This document shows, in pieces, positions 63,501 through 64,000 of a stretch of 64,000 bases of DNA. The translations under genes and the position numbers were made by a program. Every line of letters starts with the position of its first letter. Within the stretch, counting starts at the first letter, position 1. The notes under the pieces were generated by a model. It was not told where the DNA came from, ran no database searches, and saw only the letters and a program-made list of their open reading frames with translations. Origin of the DNA: Nemania diffusa (taxonomy: Eukaryota > Ascomycota > Sordariomycetes > Xylariales > Xylariaceae); assembly GCA_038501195.1 (NCBI GenBank), contig JBBPUQ010000005.1, forward strand, positions 1,364,001 to 1,428,000, given 5' to 3'.

Positions 63501-64000
63501 TTTATATTTTTATTTATTAATATATTTTTTTAAATTTAAAATATATTTATATTTTAAAATTATTATTTTATATTAATAATTTATTACTACTATTTATTTA
63601 TTTAATTAATTATAATTTTTATTTTTAATTTATATATTTATAGTTATAATATAATTTTTATAATTTAATATAACAAAGCTATATTTTAATTTAATATATT
63701 AAAATATAATTAACTTTTTTTTGTTTTAATTTTAAAAATATTATTTTTTATATTAAATTTTATATTTAATAATAATTTAATATTAATTATAACTTTTATA
63801 ATAATAAAAATAGCTTTAAAAATTTAAACTAAAATATTTAATTTTTAATATAATTAAAATAAAAATATTAAATATTTTTTAGCTTTTATAAATATATTTT
63901 TAAAATTATTACTTTTATTAAAAATTTTATTAATTTAAGTTTTAAAAAACTAAATATAATAAAAAAAATAATATTAATTTTATTGTTTATAATATTTTGT

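Larger units (their letters stand above)
27694..64000. repeat. 36 kb A/T-saturated, RIP-degraded block
   Basis: Composition falls sharply after the 2EXR gene, and within a few hundred bases whole rows carry few or no G/C (row 47701-47760 has none). No intact gene is present and stops occur in all frames. Differences between paired repeats inside are almost all C/T or G/A transitions. This is the known outcome of RIP on duplicated DNA in ascomycetes. Stretches 27.7-30.0 kb and 53.2-64.0 kb hold no repeat pair I could align by eye and are presumably older mutated transposons. Confidence 0.9.

Noticed and set aside
27694..64000. Possibility that the AT-rich half is mitochondrial DNA or a nuclear mitochondrial insert
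   Set aside because: No tRNA, rRNA, cox, cob, nad or atp sequence is readable and no long frames exist; paired repeats with transition-only changes point to RIP instead.
1..64000. CRISPR arrays, bacterial operons or prophage features
   Set aside because: Spliced eukaryotic genes throughout; no array of identical short repeats with unique spacers was seen.

Overview
The window looks like nuclear DNA of a filamentous ascomycete (Pezizomycotina; a Sordariomycete is my best guess, from inference only). Genes are split by short introns of about 44-160 bases with GTRNGT-type donors and CTRAY-like branch sites. The set includes COP9 subunit 3, RPA1, the mitochondrial complex I 24 kDa subunit, a fungal rhodopsin and a 2EXR protein. 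More than half of the window carries the signature of repeat-induced point mutation (RIP).

Layout. Bases 1-27.7 kb are gene-bearing: a six-finger C2H2 protein (+, possibly running off the left edge), a 3 kb spacer, a kelch beta-propeller protein (+), nuo24 (-), a proton-pump type microbial rhodopsin (-), a 2.4 kb spacer holding a small inverted-repeat-bounded AT-rich element, csn3 (+), rpa1 (-), a dienelactone hydrolase (+), an NAD(P)H quinone oxidoreductase-type protein (-), a fungal C2H2-like protein (-) with a P-loop relic beside it, a doubtful ORF, a 2 kb spacer with decayed repeats, and a 2EXR protein (+) whose N-terminus is a 12-base minisatellite. All exon joins below were worked out by hand from splice sites and frame, and the products are in frame throughout.

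Bases 27.7-64 kb are almost pure A/T, with no intact gene. Three pairs of direct repeats stand in strictly nested order: A (30.04/52.89 kb), B (31.10/46.80 kb) and C (34.14/42.39 kb). Subtracting the inner elements leaves lengths of about 7.3, 7.4 and 8.5 kb. This fits three LTR retrotransposons inserted one into another and then destroyed by RIP: the C repeats differ at 18 of 207 positions, all transitions, with no indel. A 0.35 kb island of ordinary composition survives at 54.2-54.5 kb. The block could be pericentromeric, subtelomeric or an interstitial AT isochore; the window cannot say which.

The genes do not form an operon or an obvious metabolic cluster. Housekeeping genes (nuo24, csn3, rpa1) are mixed with environmental or accessory genes (rhodopsin, hydrolase, oxidoreductase). 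Genes become more lineage-specific and broken toward the AT-rich block. The rpa1 upstream region carries MCB- and SCB-like cell-cycle boxes.
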